The notes: generated from the letters alone by a model not told the origin. A DNA stretch of 64,000 bases from Flexilinea flocculi (GCF_001192795.1 NZ_DF968181.1:1912974-1976973), one strand, 5' to 3'. Positions 36,481 through 46,264 are shown, counted from the first letter of the stretch. Numbers and translations: made by a program.

Positions 36481-37419
36481 TTATTCTAAAAGCGCCTTTG
36501 CAGTATCATAATCAGTCATAAATATATCGACATACTTGCCCATAAATGCAGATTTGATTGCATCGACATTGTTTTTTCCGATTGCAGCTGCAATCTTTTT
36601 TGCGTTTTTCATTTCATCGATTGTTTTTCCTAATAACAGATCCGAAATCTCAGACGGGATCAAATTTCCAAAATTATCCAGAAATGAAATTCCAATCGAT
36701 GCTGTCGCTCCTAATTTCATCAGGAGTTCGATATCTTTTACAGATAAATTCCTTAACAAAATTGAACCGGAAGGATGATTGATTCCATTGATCTCAAATA
36801 GGACAACATCACATTTTGACCCTAATTCAAGGACAGAGGCAATATCTGGTTCACTTTTTAGAATTTCTTTAGATTGTATATCGATCAATTTCGCCGGTGC
36901 ATTGAAAGAAAAATTCCTGCCGCCTGACAAACTGGCTAAATTTCGGGCTAAATAATTCGCCTGATATTCTGTATTTAAAGCGCCGACATTTCCAATTAAT
37001 GGGACAATTTCCAAGTTCTTTCGGTTAAAAGTGGTAATTCCATGAATCAGACTGCCAATTGTGAAACCGCTCAAGATTCCAACACGGTCATTATCGGCAA
37101 TATAAGAATCCAGATTAACCGCAGCCAATTGTCCGAACTTTTCGACCCGTGACAAATGGTTCGTCTCATTGATTTTTAATACCAGTGCATCCCTTAGTTG
37201 ATATCGCATAATTAATTCACGTTCAAGTCTCATTTCATTCTCAAACGGATTATTAATTTTGACAGAAATTAGATTTTTGTTCCATGCTGCAGCTAAAATC
37301 CTGCTGATTTGAGGTCGCGAAATATCCAATTCAGCAGAAATTTCCTTCTGACTTTTCTTTTCAATATAATACATATGACAAATCTTTAGAGATAGATAGA
37401 TATTATCCGCTGCTGCCAT
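36481..37419 (-). CDS. SorC/DeoR-family sugar-responsive transcriptional regulator
   Basis: 312 residues. The N-terminal helix-turn-helix (about 10-55; KKSQKEISAELDISRPQISRIL) is followed by a SorC-type effector-binding domain (VGILSGFTIGSLI, EIVPLIGNVGALNTEYQAN, GINHPSGSILL). Effectors in this family are usually phosphorylated sugars. It sits between the UroD-like and membrane GT genes in one direction and may control them or the divergent BMP transport operon. Confidence 0.88.
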   Translation of the reverse strand: MAAADNIYLSLKICHMYYIEKKSQKEISAELDISRPQISRILAAAWNKNLISVKINNPFENEMRLERELIMRYQLRDALVLKINETNHLSRVEKFGQLAAVNLDSYIADNDRVGILSGFTIGSLIHGITTFNRKNLEIVPLIGNVGALNTEYQANYLARNLASLSGGRNFSFNAPAKLIDIQSKEILKSEPDIASVLELGSKCDVVLFEINGINHPSGSILLRNLSVKDIELLMKLGATASIGISFLDNFGNLIPSEISDLLLGKTIDEMKNAKKIAAAIGKNNVDAIKSAFMGKYVDIFMTDYDTAKALLE

Positions 37420-37463
37420 GTATAGTTTCCATGTTTTTTTTCAAAGAATAGTATCCTTCAGGA

Positions 37464-38912
37464 TTAATTAGATTCTGCAAACTGATAAATCAGAAATCCT
37501 TCATTTTCATAAACCTGTTTGAATTTTTCTTGATTCAATTCTTGAATCGTTTTGAATCGTGAGAAATGGTTCTTGTCCTCAACAAAATACCGGATACCCA
37601 ATCGATCAGCCTCAGATTTCGTCGTTTCATATTGATTCAGATCTTCATTTGATATTAAACCGGCATGAACATCGGCAAAAAAAGCCAATGCCCTGGGTTT
37701 TCGAAAATAATATCCGTCATTGCCCGATTGATCAACGAATTCGTACAAATTCATTGCTGCAGGATTTGTTGCCTCTTGAATTTCATTCGCTTTTTCTTTC
37801 ATATGAAAATATTCCGGAACATAGCCGATAATCAATAGAATTAATAGGACTGGAATAATTCTTTGATCAGTTTTAAGCATTTTTTGAAGAAAAATTATCC
37901 CAAACATCAATGAAAACGGAATTAATGCGAAAATATATCTTGATCCTTGAATAGAAGGGAATATAAGCAGCAAACCCAAAAAAAAGAACGAAAAGAGAAC
38001 GACAAAATCGATTTTCTTTGAGGAATAAAGTGTTGAAATGATTCCGCCAATCACGAAAAAGATAAAAATTAGAACTATCGGTAAAACATCTGTTCTGAGG
38101 ATCGATTTTGCCAAAATTTTTGAATAATAAACGATATTAAAAAATATCGTCCCTAAAGGATCTTTAAAAATCAATCGTAAATTGAAGTACGCACTTTCAT
38201 GCAGCAACAGTTTCTGCATGATGATTAGAATTACTGTTAATACGATTGTTAATATGAGTTCTTTTTTTATTTTTTTATTCAGAAAAAGATAATACAGAAT
38301 AAAAGATGGGATCAGTACAATTCCTGCTGATCGAGATGCATAAGATAACCAGATTAGAACGGCTATTAATATCGATTGAGATACAGTTGTCTTATTGGAA
38401 AATTTTTCAATGGCAAGAATTGCAAGCATTGTAAAAAACAAAGCTGTGAAGTCAGACAGGATCTGATCCAGTTCTATAAAATAATCCGGATTTAATCCGA
38501 ACAAAATGACTACAAGGATGCTGATGAAAAACGAAAACCGCTTTCGAAAAAAAATAAATAATAAAACCAGATAAAGCACATAAAAAATCACACTGACTGT
38601 TTTTAACTTTATGAAATCCAATCCAAACCATTTATAAACCAGGGATAAAAAGAAGGGATACACCGGAGGATAAAGCCTGGGTGAATAAAGTGGTTCCCGC
38701 TCATTATAAATATATCCGGAATTCGAATACTCATGTTTTTCTGCGATATTCTTCGCCTGTTGAAGATACAGAGCAAAATCATCGCCCCAGCCATGACCAT
38801 CGGTAAGAACCGCAGATAGCAGTACAAAAAGCAATACGATAGTAAATAGGAGAAGTAGTTTTTCCGTTAACGGTGAAAATCTGATTTTTAAGATTTTTTT
38901 TTGAAGATTCAT
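37464..38912 (-). CDS. GT39/ArnT-like polytopic membrane glycosyltransferase
   Basis: Reading from ATG 38912 gives 482 residues with about ten TM helices. The first extracytoplasmic loop contains DGHGWGDDFALYLQQAKNI and RLYPPVYPFFLSLV, the acidic-pair and Pro-rich pattern of polyprenyl-phosphate-sugar glycosyltransferases. The C-terminal tail (about 390-482) is soluble. The longer frame to 39140 lacks family features. The acceptor and sugar are unknown. It precedes the SorC gene by 44 bp. Confidence 0.72.
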   Translation of the reverse strand: MNLQKKILKIRFSPLTEKLLLLFTIVLLFVLLSAVLTDGHGWGDDFALYLQQAKNIAEKHEYSNSGYIYNEREPLYSPRLYPPVYPFFLSLVYKWFGLDFIKLKTVSVIFYVLYLVLLFIFFRKRFSFFISILVVILFGLNPDYFIELDQILSDFTALFFTMLAILAIEKFSNKTTVSQSILIAVLIWLSYASRSAGIVLIPSFILYYLFLNKKIKKELILTIVLTVILIIMQKLLLHESAYFNLRLIFKDPLGTIFFNIVYYSKILAKSILRTDVLPIVLIFIFFVIGGIISTLYSSKKIDFVVLFSFFFLGLLLIFPSIQGSRYIFALIPFSLMFGIIFLQKMLKTDQRIIPVLLILLIIGYVPEYFHMKEKANEIQEATNPAAMNLYEFVDQSGNDGYYFRKPRALAFFADVHAGLISNEDLNQYETTKSEADRLGIRYFVEDKNHFSRFKTIQELNQEKFKQVYENEGFLIYQFAESN

Positions 38913-39294
38913 GATTGTATTATAAAGTATAGTTGCTGTATCAGGACAGCACATTTCGAACCTGATTGTTTGTTGATTGAATTCATTACGAATGATTGTA
39001 TATTTACCGATGCGGAGTCCGGGTATTAAATAAGTTATTAAATCGCAAATAAATACAAAATGGTTGTACTTGAATTTGATCCATACCTTGTTCTTCAAAA
39101 AAACATCCCATATAATGGACACAACAAAACTGACCATCATATTCTACTTAATTTTGGTCCAAGAGTCCAAAAAAAGCAGTATGTTAATCAATAATCACGA
39201 ATTGATGATTTCTGAATGAGATTCAGATTTTCGCTAATGAGTTTCAAACGGATTTTTATACATACTGTAAAACAAACATAAACAGGGAGATTTT
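38913..39294. other. Divergent intergenic region
   Basis: The 382-bp gap separates the minus-strand GT39/SorC/UroD genes from the plus-strand BMP importer operon. It contains one good plus-strand promoter (39088-39116) and a roughly 170-nt leader with a small ATCAAT/ATTGAT hairpin near 39190-39210. No repeat copy or known riboswitch is seen. Confidence 0.5.
39088..39116 (+). promoter_or_regulatory. Sigma-70-type promoter of the BMP importer operon
   Basis: -35 TTGTTC (39088-39093), a 17-nt spacer and -10 TATAAT (39111-39116). A start site near 39123 would give a leader of about 170 nt before the bmp ATG at 39295. Confidence 0.6.
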
Positions 39295-40371
39295 ATGAAA
39301 AAAAGAGTACTTTTAATTCTGTTCTGTTTTGTATTAGCTTCAACACTGCTTTTTGCAGCATGCAATACAAAAACCGAGCCTACTGCGGCTCCTGTTATCG
39401 AAGAGACGAAAACAGTAGCCGAAGTTCCTGCCGCTGAGAAATCCGCAGATACCAGTGTAGCAACCGATAAAAAATCCGATGTTAAAGTTGCAATGGTGCT
39501 ATCCGGCCCAATCAATGATGATGACTGGAATTCAGTGGGTTATAATGGCTTGAAAAAAGCCTGCGAAGAATTGGGTGTCGAATTCGCATATAGCGAAAGT
39601 GTTACTGACGCCGATGCAGAACGTGTAATTCGTGACTACGCTGCTCGGGGTTATCGTTTGATTTTTGCGCACAGTTTTTCTTTCGGTGAAGCAACTTTAA
39701 AAGTTGCGAAAGATTTCCCGGAGACAATTTTCATGGCCGGTACAGCAAATGAATTAACCGAAAACATGGGCACCTATGACAATCCGGATTATCAAGGAGC
39801 ATACCTCGCCGGAATGCTTGCAGCCGGAATCAGTAAGACCGGTACCATTGGCTGGGTCGATGGAATGGCCTCGCCAAACATGCTCGCGAACTTGCATGCG
39901 TATCAAGCTGGTGCGTTGGAAATGAATCCTGAAATAAAAGTACTGCATACATTCATCGGTAGTTGGTATGATCCTCCAAAAGCAAAAGAAGCAGCCATTG
40001 CTCAAATTGAACAGGGAGCAGATGTACTGAGTTCTCAGGGTGTTGGTGTCATTGACGCCGCAATCGAAAAAAAGGTCTGGGCATTAGGTGCGATGACGGA
40101 TCAGAACTTCATGGGTCCGGATGTTGTTCTTACCAGTGTTATGTGGGACTTATATCCGTGCATCAAGAATGTCACTCAGGAAGTAATTGACGGTACATGG
40201 AAAAGTGGAAATCGCTCTTATGGAATCGCAGACGGAGCAGTTTATTTTGCTGAATATCATGGTTTGGATTCAAACATACCTGCTGATGTTTTAGAGAAGG
40301 TCAATGCGAAATTCGACGCAATTAAAACTGGTGAATTTGAAGTACCGCATGATACAAGCGAAGTTAAATAG
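39295..40371 (+). CDS. BMP-family ABC transporter substrate-binding lipoprotein
   Basis: Binding protein of the BMP/PnrA/Med class, whose characterised members bind purine nucleosides. The lipoprotein signal RVLLILFCFVLASTLLFAAC has its lipid-anchor Cys at about residue 23, followed by a low-complexity linker (24-60). The binding domain has VAMVLSGPINDDDWNSVGYNGL and FMAGTANE, with YQGAYLAGMLAAGISKTGTIGWVDGM. It has 358 residues. An AGGGAG site precedes the ATG. A strong 13-bp intercistronic hairpin follows the gene. Confidence 0.93.
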   Translation: MKKRVLLILFCFVLASTLLFAACNTKTEPTAAPVIEETKTVAEVPAAEKSADTSVATDKKSDVKVAMVLSGPINDDDWNSVGYNGLKKACEELGVEFAYSESVTDADAERVIRDYAARGYRLIFAHSFSFGEATLKVAKDFPETIFMAGTANELTENMGTYDNPDYQGAYLAGMLAAGISKTGTIGWVDGMASPNMLANLHAYQAGALEMNPEIKVLHTFIGSWYDPPKAKEAAIAQIEQGADVLSSQGVGVIDAAIEKKVWALGAMTDQNFMGPDVVLTSVMWDLYPCIKNVTQEVIDGTWKSGNRSYGIADGAVYFAEYHGLDSNIPADVLEKVNAKFDAIKTGEFEVPHDTSEVK

Positions 40372-40400
40372 TCAGTTTTTTAGTCTGTAAAAACAAAAGA

Positions 40401-40429
40401 ACATGGCGGCCAAAAATTGGCCGCCATGT
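40401..40429 (+). promoter_or_regulatory. Intercistronic hairpin after the BMP binding-protein gene
   Basis: ACATGGCGGCCAA (40401-40413) pairs perfectly with 40417-40429 around AAA. It is GC-rich in AT-rich surroundings and lacks a T-run. It is more likely an mRNA-stabilising or attenuating hairpin that raises binding-protein expression over the transporter genes than a full terminator. Confidence 0.75.
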
Positions 40430-40457
40430 GTTGCTCATTCAGGGGAAAATGATTTAA

Positions 40458-41993
40458 ATGCATCCACCTTTGTCATCTCAAAAAGTAAATCTTCAAATGC
40501 AGGGAATCACAGTTCGCTATGGAAGTTTCATAGCCAATGATGGTGTCAATATTTCAGTCGATCACGGACAGACGCTGGCATTGCTTGGTGAAAATGGCGC
40601 CGGAAAAACAACTTTAATGAAAGTGCTGGCTGGAATCATTAAACCGGAATCCGGCCGGATTCAAATCAATGGGAAAGAAGTCCAAATCCTCTCGCCAATT
40701 CATTCTCAACAACTTGGAATCGGAATGGTTCATCAACATTTTATGTTGATTCCAACACTTTCAGTTGCGAAAAACGTTTGTATAGGTTTGAAGTCAGCAG
40801 GATATCCTTTCCCAAATATTTTGAAGGTTGAAAATGAACTTATAAAAATTTCTGAAAAATATAATTTGCAGATTGATCCAAAAGCAATTGTCTCCACCCT
40901 TTCAGTCGGAACTCAGCAGCGTGTAGAAATTCTGAAAGCGTTATATCGCGGTGCAAAAATACTTATCCTGGATGAACCTACATCCATATTAACCCCGCAG
41001 GAAACACATGGATTGTTTGGAATAATCAAATTTTTAACCGGACAAGGGTGCTCGGTTATTTTTATCAGTCATAAATTGAACGAAGTAATGGAGATCAGTG
41101 ACCGTATAACAGTCTTACGTCAGGGAAAAGTAACCGCCGAGATCTCAAAAGATGAAACAAATGAAAAAGATCTGTCGATCTTAATGGTTGGCCATGAATT
41201 CACAAAAAAACGGACAATTAAGCCGGTTCCACCGGAAGCTTCAGAACTGGTGAAGATCGATCGGATAACCTATTTTGATGAACGAAAATTACCGGTATTA
41301 CGAGAATTGGATTTGACAGTCAAAAAAGGTGAAATCCATGGCATTGCTGGAGTTGACGGGAACGGTCAGGTAGAACTGGCGAAAGTTTTAGCAGGTATTT
41401 TAAGACCGGATAGTGGTCGGATTTTCATCAATGGGAATGATGTGACAAAACTGTCACCCGGAAAGAGAATTACCGCCGGACTCGCACATATTCCAGGTGA
41501 TCGGCAGCGATTGGGTCTGGTGATGGACGTTTCATTAGGAGAAAATTTCATTCTGGAAACCAGTGGGAAAGAGCCTGTTTCAAAACATGGGATTCTCAAC
41601 TTCAATAACATTCGAAATACATCCAAACAATTAATTAAAGATTACGATATCCGCTGCATCAGCGTTGATCAGACAGCAGCAACATTATCTGGAGGGAATC
41701 AACAAAAATTGGTCTTGGCCAGGGAATTTTCAAGAATGCCCAAATTCATTATTGCCATGCAGCCAAGTCGAGGATTAGACGTGGGAGCAACTGAATTCGT
41801 TCATGAGAAGTTGCTTGAACAGCGGGAAAACGGAAACGGGATTTTACTTATCTCAACAGAACTTGATGAAATTTTCGAACTGTCTGACAGAATTTCCGTA
41901 ATTTATGAGGGGAAAATTCTCGCCACTTTATCTCGGGAAGTAGCAAATCGAGAGCGTATTGGATTATTAATGACTGGAAAAACTGATGTTTAA
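40458..41993 (+). CDS. ABC transporter ATPase, nucleoside/BMP type (two nucleotide-binding domains)
   Basis: 511-residue tandem ATPase of the RbsA/NupO type. The N-terminal domain has Walker A GENGAGKTTLMKVL, LSVGTQQRVEILKAL and LILDEPTSIL. The C-terminal domain has the degenerate Walker A GVDGNGQVELAKVL and LSGGNQQKLVLAREF. It powers the two permeases that follow. It overlaps the first permease by 8 bp. Confidence 0.95.
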   Translation: MHPPLSSQKVNLQMQGITVRYGSFIANDGVNISVDHGQTLALLGENGAGKTTLMKVLAGIIKPESGRIQINGKEVQILSPIHSQQLGIGMVHQHFMLIPTLSVAKNVCIGLKSAGYPFPNILKVENELIKISEKYNLQIDPKAIVSTLSVGTQQRVEILKALYRGAKILILDEPTSILTPQETHGLFGIIKFLTGQGCSVIFISHKLNEVMEISDRITVLRQGKVTAEISKDETNEKDLSILMVGHEFTKKRTIKPVPPEASELVKIDRITYFDERKLPVLRELDLTVKKGEIHGIAGVDGNGQVELAKVLAGILRPDSGRIFINGNDVTKLSPGKRITAGLAHIPGDRQRLGLVMDVSLGENFILETSGKEPVSKHGILNFNNIRNTSKQLIKDYDIRCISVDQTAATLSGGNQQKLVLAREFSRMPKFIIAMQPSRGLDVGATEFVHEKLLEQRENGNGILLISTELDEIFELSDRISVIYEGKILATLSREVANRERIGLLMTGKTDV

Positions 41994-43086
41994 CAAAGCG
42001 GATAACCATAATATCGAACTTGAATTCAAAAAGCAACGTAGGGCTGAGACACTTACTGCAGCCGGATCCAGTATCGGTGCAGTAATCCTTGCGCTAATCA
42101 TTGGGGCTGTCATCATCCGCTTATTGGGAGTAAATCCTTTTGATGCGTATCGTGCGTTGATAGATGGCGCTTTTGGCACAAAAAATAGTATTGCAGAGAC
42201 GCTGCTTAGGGCAGTTCCTTTAGCGATAACCGGAATTGGTATCACTGCTGCGTTTCGCGCTTCAATCTTTAATGTAGGAGCAGAAGGACAACTTTACCTT
42301 GGAGCTACATCCGCAGTATGCGTTGGACTGGCATTTCCTACATTGCATCCTGCAATACTCCTTCCTCTCATGGCTATAGCCGGAATGATAACAGGAGCGT
42401 TGTGGGGAGGAATTGCAGTATTGCTCAAACTCAAATTCAATGCAAATGAGATGATCAACACGATCATGATGAACTATATTGCCATATATTTTGTTTCCTG
42501 GCTTGTTCATGGACCGATCCAACAGCCTGGTTCACCGCTTGGTCAAACAGCAGGCTTATCCGACAATGCGATTCTTCCGATCATATTAAAGCAAACTCGA
42601 CTTCATATTGGATTTATTATCACGCTTTTAATGGTTCTGCTTACAGGTTTTCTGATCTATCGAACTGTTTGGGGCTATCAGATCAGAGTAACCGGGAAAA
42701 ATATGTTTGCATCACAAGCTGCGGGTATAAAAGTTAAGTGGGTTTTCCTATCCTCAATGCTTTTCAGCGGTGCAATGGCTGGATTGGCAGGATTTTTCGA
42801 AGCTGCAGGAATTCAACACCGGATGATTGAAAACATCTCATCGGGATATGGCTATACAGCGATCGTGGTTGCGTTATTAGGGCAGCTCAATCCGTTCGGA
42901 GTTTTGCTTGCTGCAATACTATTCGGAGGCTTACAGATTGGCGCCAGTACCATGGAGACTGCAGTCGGTGTTCCGGCATCTGCAGTTACATTGATTCAAT
43001 ATTTGATCGTGATTTTGTTTATCGGACGAAAAGCGTTCAGTTTAATCATTCAACAAATGAAAAAGAATCGAAAGGTTGCAGCATGA
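41986..43086 (+). CDS. ABC transporter permease 1, nucleoside/BMP type
   Basis: 366-residue BPD_transp_2 permease with about nine TM helices. It has the conserved LLRAVPLAITGIGITAAFRASIFNVGAEGQ and GSPLGQTAGLSDNAILP segments of the BMP/NupP group. It overlaps the ATPase by 8 bp and the second permease by 4 bp (ATGA). It forms the heterodimeric channel with the next gene. Confidence 0.93.
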   Translation: MFNKADNHNIELEFKKQRRAETLTAAGSSIGAVILALIIGAVIIRLLGVNPFDAYRALIDGAFGTKNSIAETLLRAVPLAITGIGITAAFRASIFNVGAEGQLYLGATSAVCVGLAFPTLHPAILLPLMAIAGMITGALWGGIAVLLKLKFNANEMINTIMMNYIAIYFVSWLVHGPIQQPGSPLGQTAGLSDNAILPIILKQTRLHIGFIITLLMVLLTGFLIYRTVWGYQIRVTGKNMFASQAAGIKVKWVFLSSMLFSGAMAGLAGFFEAAGIQHRMIENISSGYGYTAIVVALLGQLNPFGVLLAAILFGGLQIGASTMETAVGVPASAVTLIQYLIVILFIGRKAFSLIIQQMKKNRKVAA

Positions 43087-44048
43087 TTGGAGATCTTTTT
43101 TCTTTTCTGACATCATCCATTTTTGAAGGATTTCTTACTGCCAGCATGCGATTAGCAATCCCGATCATGCTCGCTGCCATTGGAGGAATTTATAACGAAA
43201 GAGCGGGGATTTCTAATATCGGTATGGAAGGATTTATGATCGTAGGCAGTCTGACAGGATTTGTCGTTTCCTATTATTCCGGTTCTGTTTGGATTGGTAT
43301 TCTTGCCGCGATTTTTCTGGGGATCCTGCTTGGTCTGATTATGGGCTATTTCGAAATTACGTTGAAAGTCAATCAGGTAGTTTTTGGAATTTCTTTAAAT
43401 CTTTTTTGTGTTGGCCTGACCAGCTTTCTTTTTCGAATTATCTTCGGAATTACATCGAATTCTCCGAGAATTACACCTCTTCCAACCATCATGATCCCGA
43501 TCCTTTCGAAAATTCCGGTTATTGGACCAATTCTCTTTCAACAAACAGCTTTAGCTTATATCACGTATATTCTGGTATTGATCACAGCGATCATCATGTA
43601 TCGTAGTGCATGGGGAATGAATATCATTGCTGCTGGAGAGAATCCTGAAGCTGCTGAAACGATGGGTGTTGATGTCATCCGGACACGCTATTATGCAATT
43701 ATCATATCAGGTGTTCTATGTTCAATCGGCGGTGCATTTCTTTCCACTGCCAGTACAGGTCTTTTTGTTCAAAACATGACTGCCGGCCGTGGTTATATTG
43801 CATTAGCGATTTTAGTCATCGGGCGCTGGGATCCGTTTGGTGTATTTATAGCCGCATTATTATTCGGTGCAGCGGATGCATTGCAACTTCGGACGCAGCT
43901 TTTCAATTTCGACATCCCCTATCAGTTTTTAGTCATGCTTCCATACATCCTTTGCATGGTCGTTATGATTTTCTTCAGCAAATCATCTCGTGCTCCAGCT
44001 GCTTTGGGTGAACCGTATGACCGTGGAGGAAAGAAAAGTGAGATATAA
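43083..44048 (+). CDS. ABC transporter permease 2, nucleoside/BMP type
   Basis: 321 residues, the NupQ-like second permease. LRLAIPIMLAAIGGIYNERAGISNIGMEG-like signatures are visible in the first 60 residues (MRLAIPIMLA, NERAGISNIGMEGFM). About eight to nine TM helices follow, with AAGENPEAAETMGVDV as the cytoplasmic coupling loop. It overlaps the upstream permease by 4 bp and the creatininase-family gene by 11 bp. Confidence 0.93.
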   Translation: MIGDLFSFLTSSIFEGFLTASMRLAIPIMLAAIGGIYNERAGISNIGMEGFMIVGSLTGFVVSYYSGSVWIGILAAIFLGILLGLIMGYFEITLKVNQVVFGISLNLFCVGLTSFLFRIIFGITSNSPRITPLPTIMIPILSKIPVIGPILFQQTALAYITYILVLITAIIMYRSAWGMNIIAAGENPEAAETMGVDVIRTRYYAIIISGVLCSIGGAFLSTASTGLFVQNMTAGRGYIALAILVIGRWDPFGVFIAALLFGAADALQLRTQLFNFDIPYQFLVMLPYILCMVVMIFFSKSSRAPAALGEPYDRGGKKSEI

Positions 44049-44769
44049 AAGTCAAGAACTAACCTGGCCAGATTTTGAACGGATAGCAAAAGACGGTGCC
44101 ATAGCAGTTTTCGCTGTCGGCGCTCATGAAGAGCATGGACCGCACTGTTGTCTGCAAACAGATACAATCATGTCGCAGGCGCTGGCTGAGAGAATCGCCG
44201 ACCAGATCGATGCGATCCTTCTGCCTGCAATTCCTTACGGTGAATGTTGGTCAACTTCCAAATATCCAGGTACGATTTCCTTACAACCCGAGACGTTGAT
44301 AGCGCTGGTTACCGATATCGCAAAAAGTTTACAGAAAAACCTTGTCCGAGCTTTATTAATCGTCAATGGACATTTTGGAAACCAATCGCCGTTATTCCTG
44401 GCATCAAGACGAATGAAAGAGATGCTTGATTATCCTGTTATGGTGTTGGATTATCCGGACATCGACAGGATTTTTTCTGAGATTTGTGAATCAAAACCCC
44501 CTGCTCCTGGTTTTTATCATGCAGATGAATTTGAAACATCGGTCATATTAGCTGTAGCTCCGCACACCGTTCAAATGGAAAAGGCAGAACCCGGATATCC
44601 AATTTTTCCGATAACCTACTCGGCTTGTCCGACATTCCTATCTGATTTCAATCCAAACGGTGTTTTTGGGGATCCAACAAAAGCAACCGCTGAAAAAGGT
44701 TGGTTAATTTTGGATGCGCTAACCGAAGCTTCGATTCCAATAGTTAAGACATTTATCGAATCTCTTTAA
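44038..44769 (+). CDS. Creatininase-family amidohydrolase
   Basis: Metal-dependent hydrolase of the creatininase superfamily (creatinine amidohydrolase, FAPy deformylase and MftE belong here). GTG 44038 is chosen as the start because GGAGGA lies 7 nt upstream; ATG 44017 and GTG 43990 lack this. Metal-ligand motifs are AVGAHEEHGPHCCLQTDT, NGHFGNQ (usual NGHGGN) and YHADEFETS. It has 243 residues. Being in the importer operon, it probably acts on the imported compound; the exact substrate is open. Confidence 0.88.
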   Translation: MRYKSQELTWPDFERIAKDGAIAVFAVGAHEEHGPHCCLQTDTIMSQALAERIADQIDAILLPAIPYGECWSTSKYPGTISLQPETLIALVTDIAKSLQKNLVRALLIVNGHFGNQSPLFLASRRMKEMLDYPVMVLDYPDIDRIFSEICESKPPAPGFYHADEFETSVILAVAPHTVQMEKAEPGYPIFPITYSACPTFLSDFNPNGVFGDPTKATAEKGWLILDALTEASIPIVKTFIESL

Positions 44770-44806
44770 GAAAATTTATCATTCAGAAATAGGAAATGGA
44801 AACAGA

Positions 44807-46168
44807 ATGAATCAAAATACGCTGGATAAGATTATTGAGAATAATTCTGATCAATATATTCAAGAGTTGGTTAGGTACTTACGACAACCCAGTCTTTCGG
44901 TAAACGGCGATGGAATTGAAAAAATGGTTGAAATAGTTGCTGAATCCCTGCAAACTCGAGGTTTTTCGGTTGAGATAATTCCGACAAATCATTGGCCTGT
45001 AATCTTTGCAGAACGAAAAGGCAGGAGCGATCGGTCGATTATTTTCTATAATCATTACGATGTTCAGCCGGGTGATCCGTTGAATTTATGGGTTTCTCCG
45101 CCGTTTGAACCTCAAATCCGGGACGGAAGGTTATTCGCCCGCGGAGCAATGGATGATAAAGGTCATTTAATTTGCAGAATTGCAGCCATTGATTCGCTCT
45201 TAGCACTAAACGACGAGCTTCCTTGCACAATCAAATTTCTTATTGAAGGGGAAGAAGAAATCGGAAGTCCGGACTTACCGACAGTTGTTGAACAATATAA
45301 AGATAGAATTCATTCTGATCTTTGTTTATGGGAATTCGGAGATGTTGATGAGGATGGTTATTCAATCCAATATCTCGGATATCGCGGAATGCTAAATATT
45401 GAATTAAATATACAAACAGCCTCAAGCGATGGCCATTCCGGTATCTGGGGAAATCTTATGCCAAATGCGGCCTGGCGTTTGGTTTGGGCACTTGCTTCTT
45501 TAAAAGATTCGAATGAAAAAGTTCTGGTTCCAGGTTTTTATGATCATATCATTCCTCCCTCGGAATCGGATATCAACTATCTAAAACAGTTGCCGCCAAT
45601 GCGTGAAAAATATATCACCACGGCAGGATCAAATACGCTCGTTACCGGTGATCTTGATAATGCTGATCTGATTATCCAATCGGTCATGCAGCCAAGTTGT
45701 ACAATCTGCGGACTAACTTCCGGATATCAAGGTGAAGGAGCCAAAACGATCGTTCCCTGCAATGCAAGCGCTAAAGTCGATTTTCGCCTTTCTCCGGGAC
45801 AAGACGCAGAAGATATTCTGGCTAAAGTCCGCCGTCATCTGGATCATAACGGTTTTACGGATATCAGCATCAAAGTCCTTGGAAAATTATCTGCCAGCCG
45901 TACACCTTCAGATCATCCACTTGTTAAACTCCTGTCCTCTTCAGCAGAAGATGTGTACGGAAAACCGCAAAGAGTACTACCAATCTGCGGTGGCAGCGGT
46001 CCAGCATTTCTATTTGATGGGATTGCTGAAACTCCAGTTTTCACTGCAGGAATTGGCAATCCGCAATCTGCAATTCATAGTCCTAACGAAAACATTAAAA
46101 TTGTCGATTTCGTGAATGGAATCCGGCATACAGCCAGGATTTGTCAATTGTTGGAGTTTTTCCCATAA
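44807..46168 (+). CDS. M20-family metallopeptidase / amidohydrolase
   Basis: 453-residue di-zinc hydrolase of the M20 dipeptidase type. FYNHYDVQPGDP (ligand His-Asp), RGAMDDKGHL (bridging Asp), IEGEEEIGSPD (catalytic Glu pair) and AIHSPNENI (C-terminal His ligand) are all present. The mid-chain dimerisation or lid domain lies at about 190-310. It follows the creatininase-family gene by 37 bp and closes the operon. A peptide- or carbamoyl-amide substrate is plausible. Confidence 0.9.
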   Translation: MNQNTLDKIIENNSDQYIQELVRYLRQPSLSVNGDGIEKMVEIVAESLQTRGFSVEIIPTNHWPVIFAERKGRSDRSIIFYNHYDVQPGDPLNLWVSPPFEPQIRDGRLFARGAMDDKGHLICRIAAIDSLLALNDELPCTIKFLIEGEEEIGSPDLPTVVEQYKDRIHSDLCLWEFGDVDEDGYSIQYLGYRGMLNIELNIQTASSDGHSGIWGNLMPNAAWRLVWALASLKDSNEKVLVPGFYDHIIPPSESDINYLKQLPPMREKYITTAGSNTLVTGDLDNADLIIQSVMQPSCTICGLTSGYQGEGAKTIVPCNASAKVDFRLSPGQDAEDILAKVRRHLDHNGFTDISIKVLGKLSASRTPSDHPLVKLLSSSAEDVYGKPQRVLPICGGSGPAFLFDGIAETPVFTAGIGNPQSAIHSPNENIKIVDFVNGIRHTARICQLLEFFP

Positions 46169-46264
46169 TAAGGAATCATGAGGAAGTCCGAAAAGTCGGA
46201 AAATTTTTTTCGGATGGTTTACAAATTACGATCCGGAAATAAACTGTCTAATGCGCTTTATAAA

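Noticed and set aside
38912-38931. Leaderless promoters (TATAAT only 6-12 nt before the start) for the GT39-like gene and also for yhhQ near 33295
   Set aside because: The -10 boxes look good, but no -35 hexamer at 15-18 nt spacing could be matched, so the claim is too weak to list.
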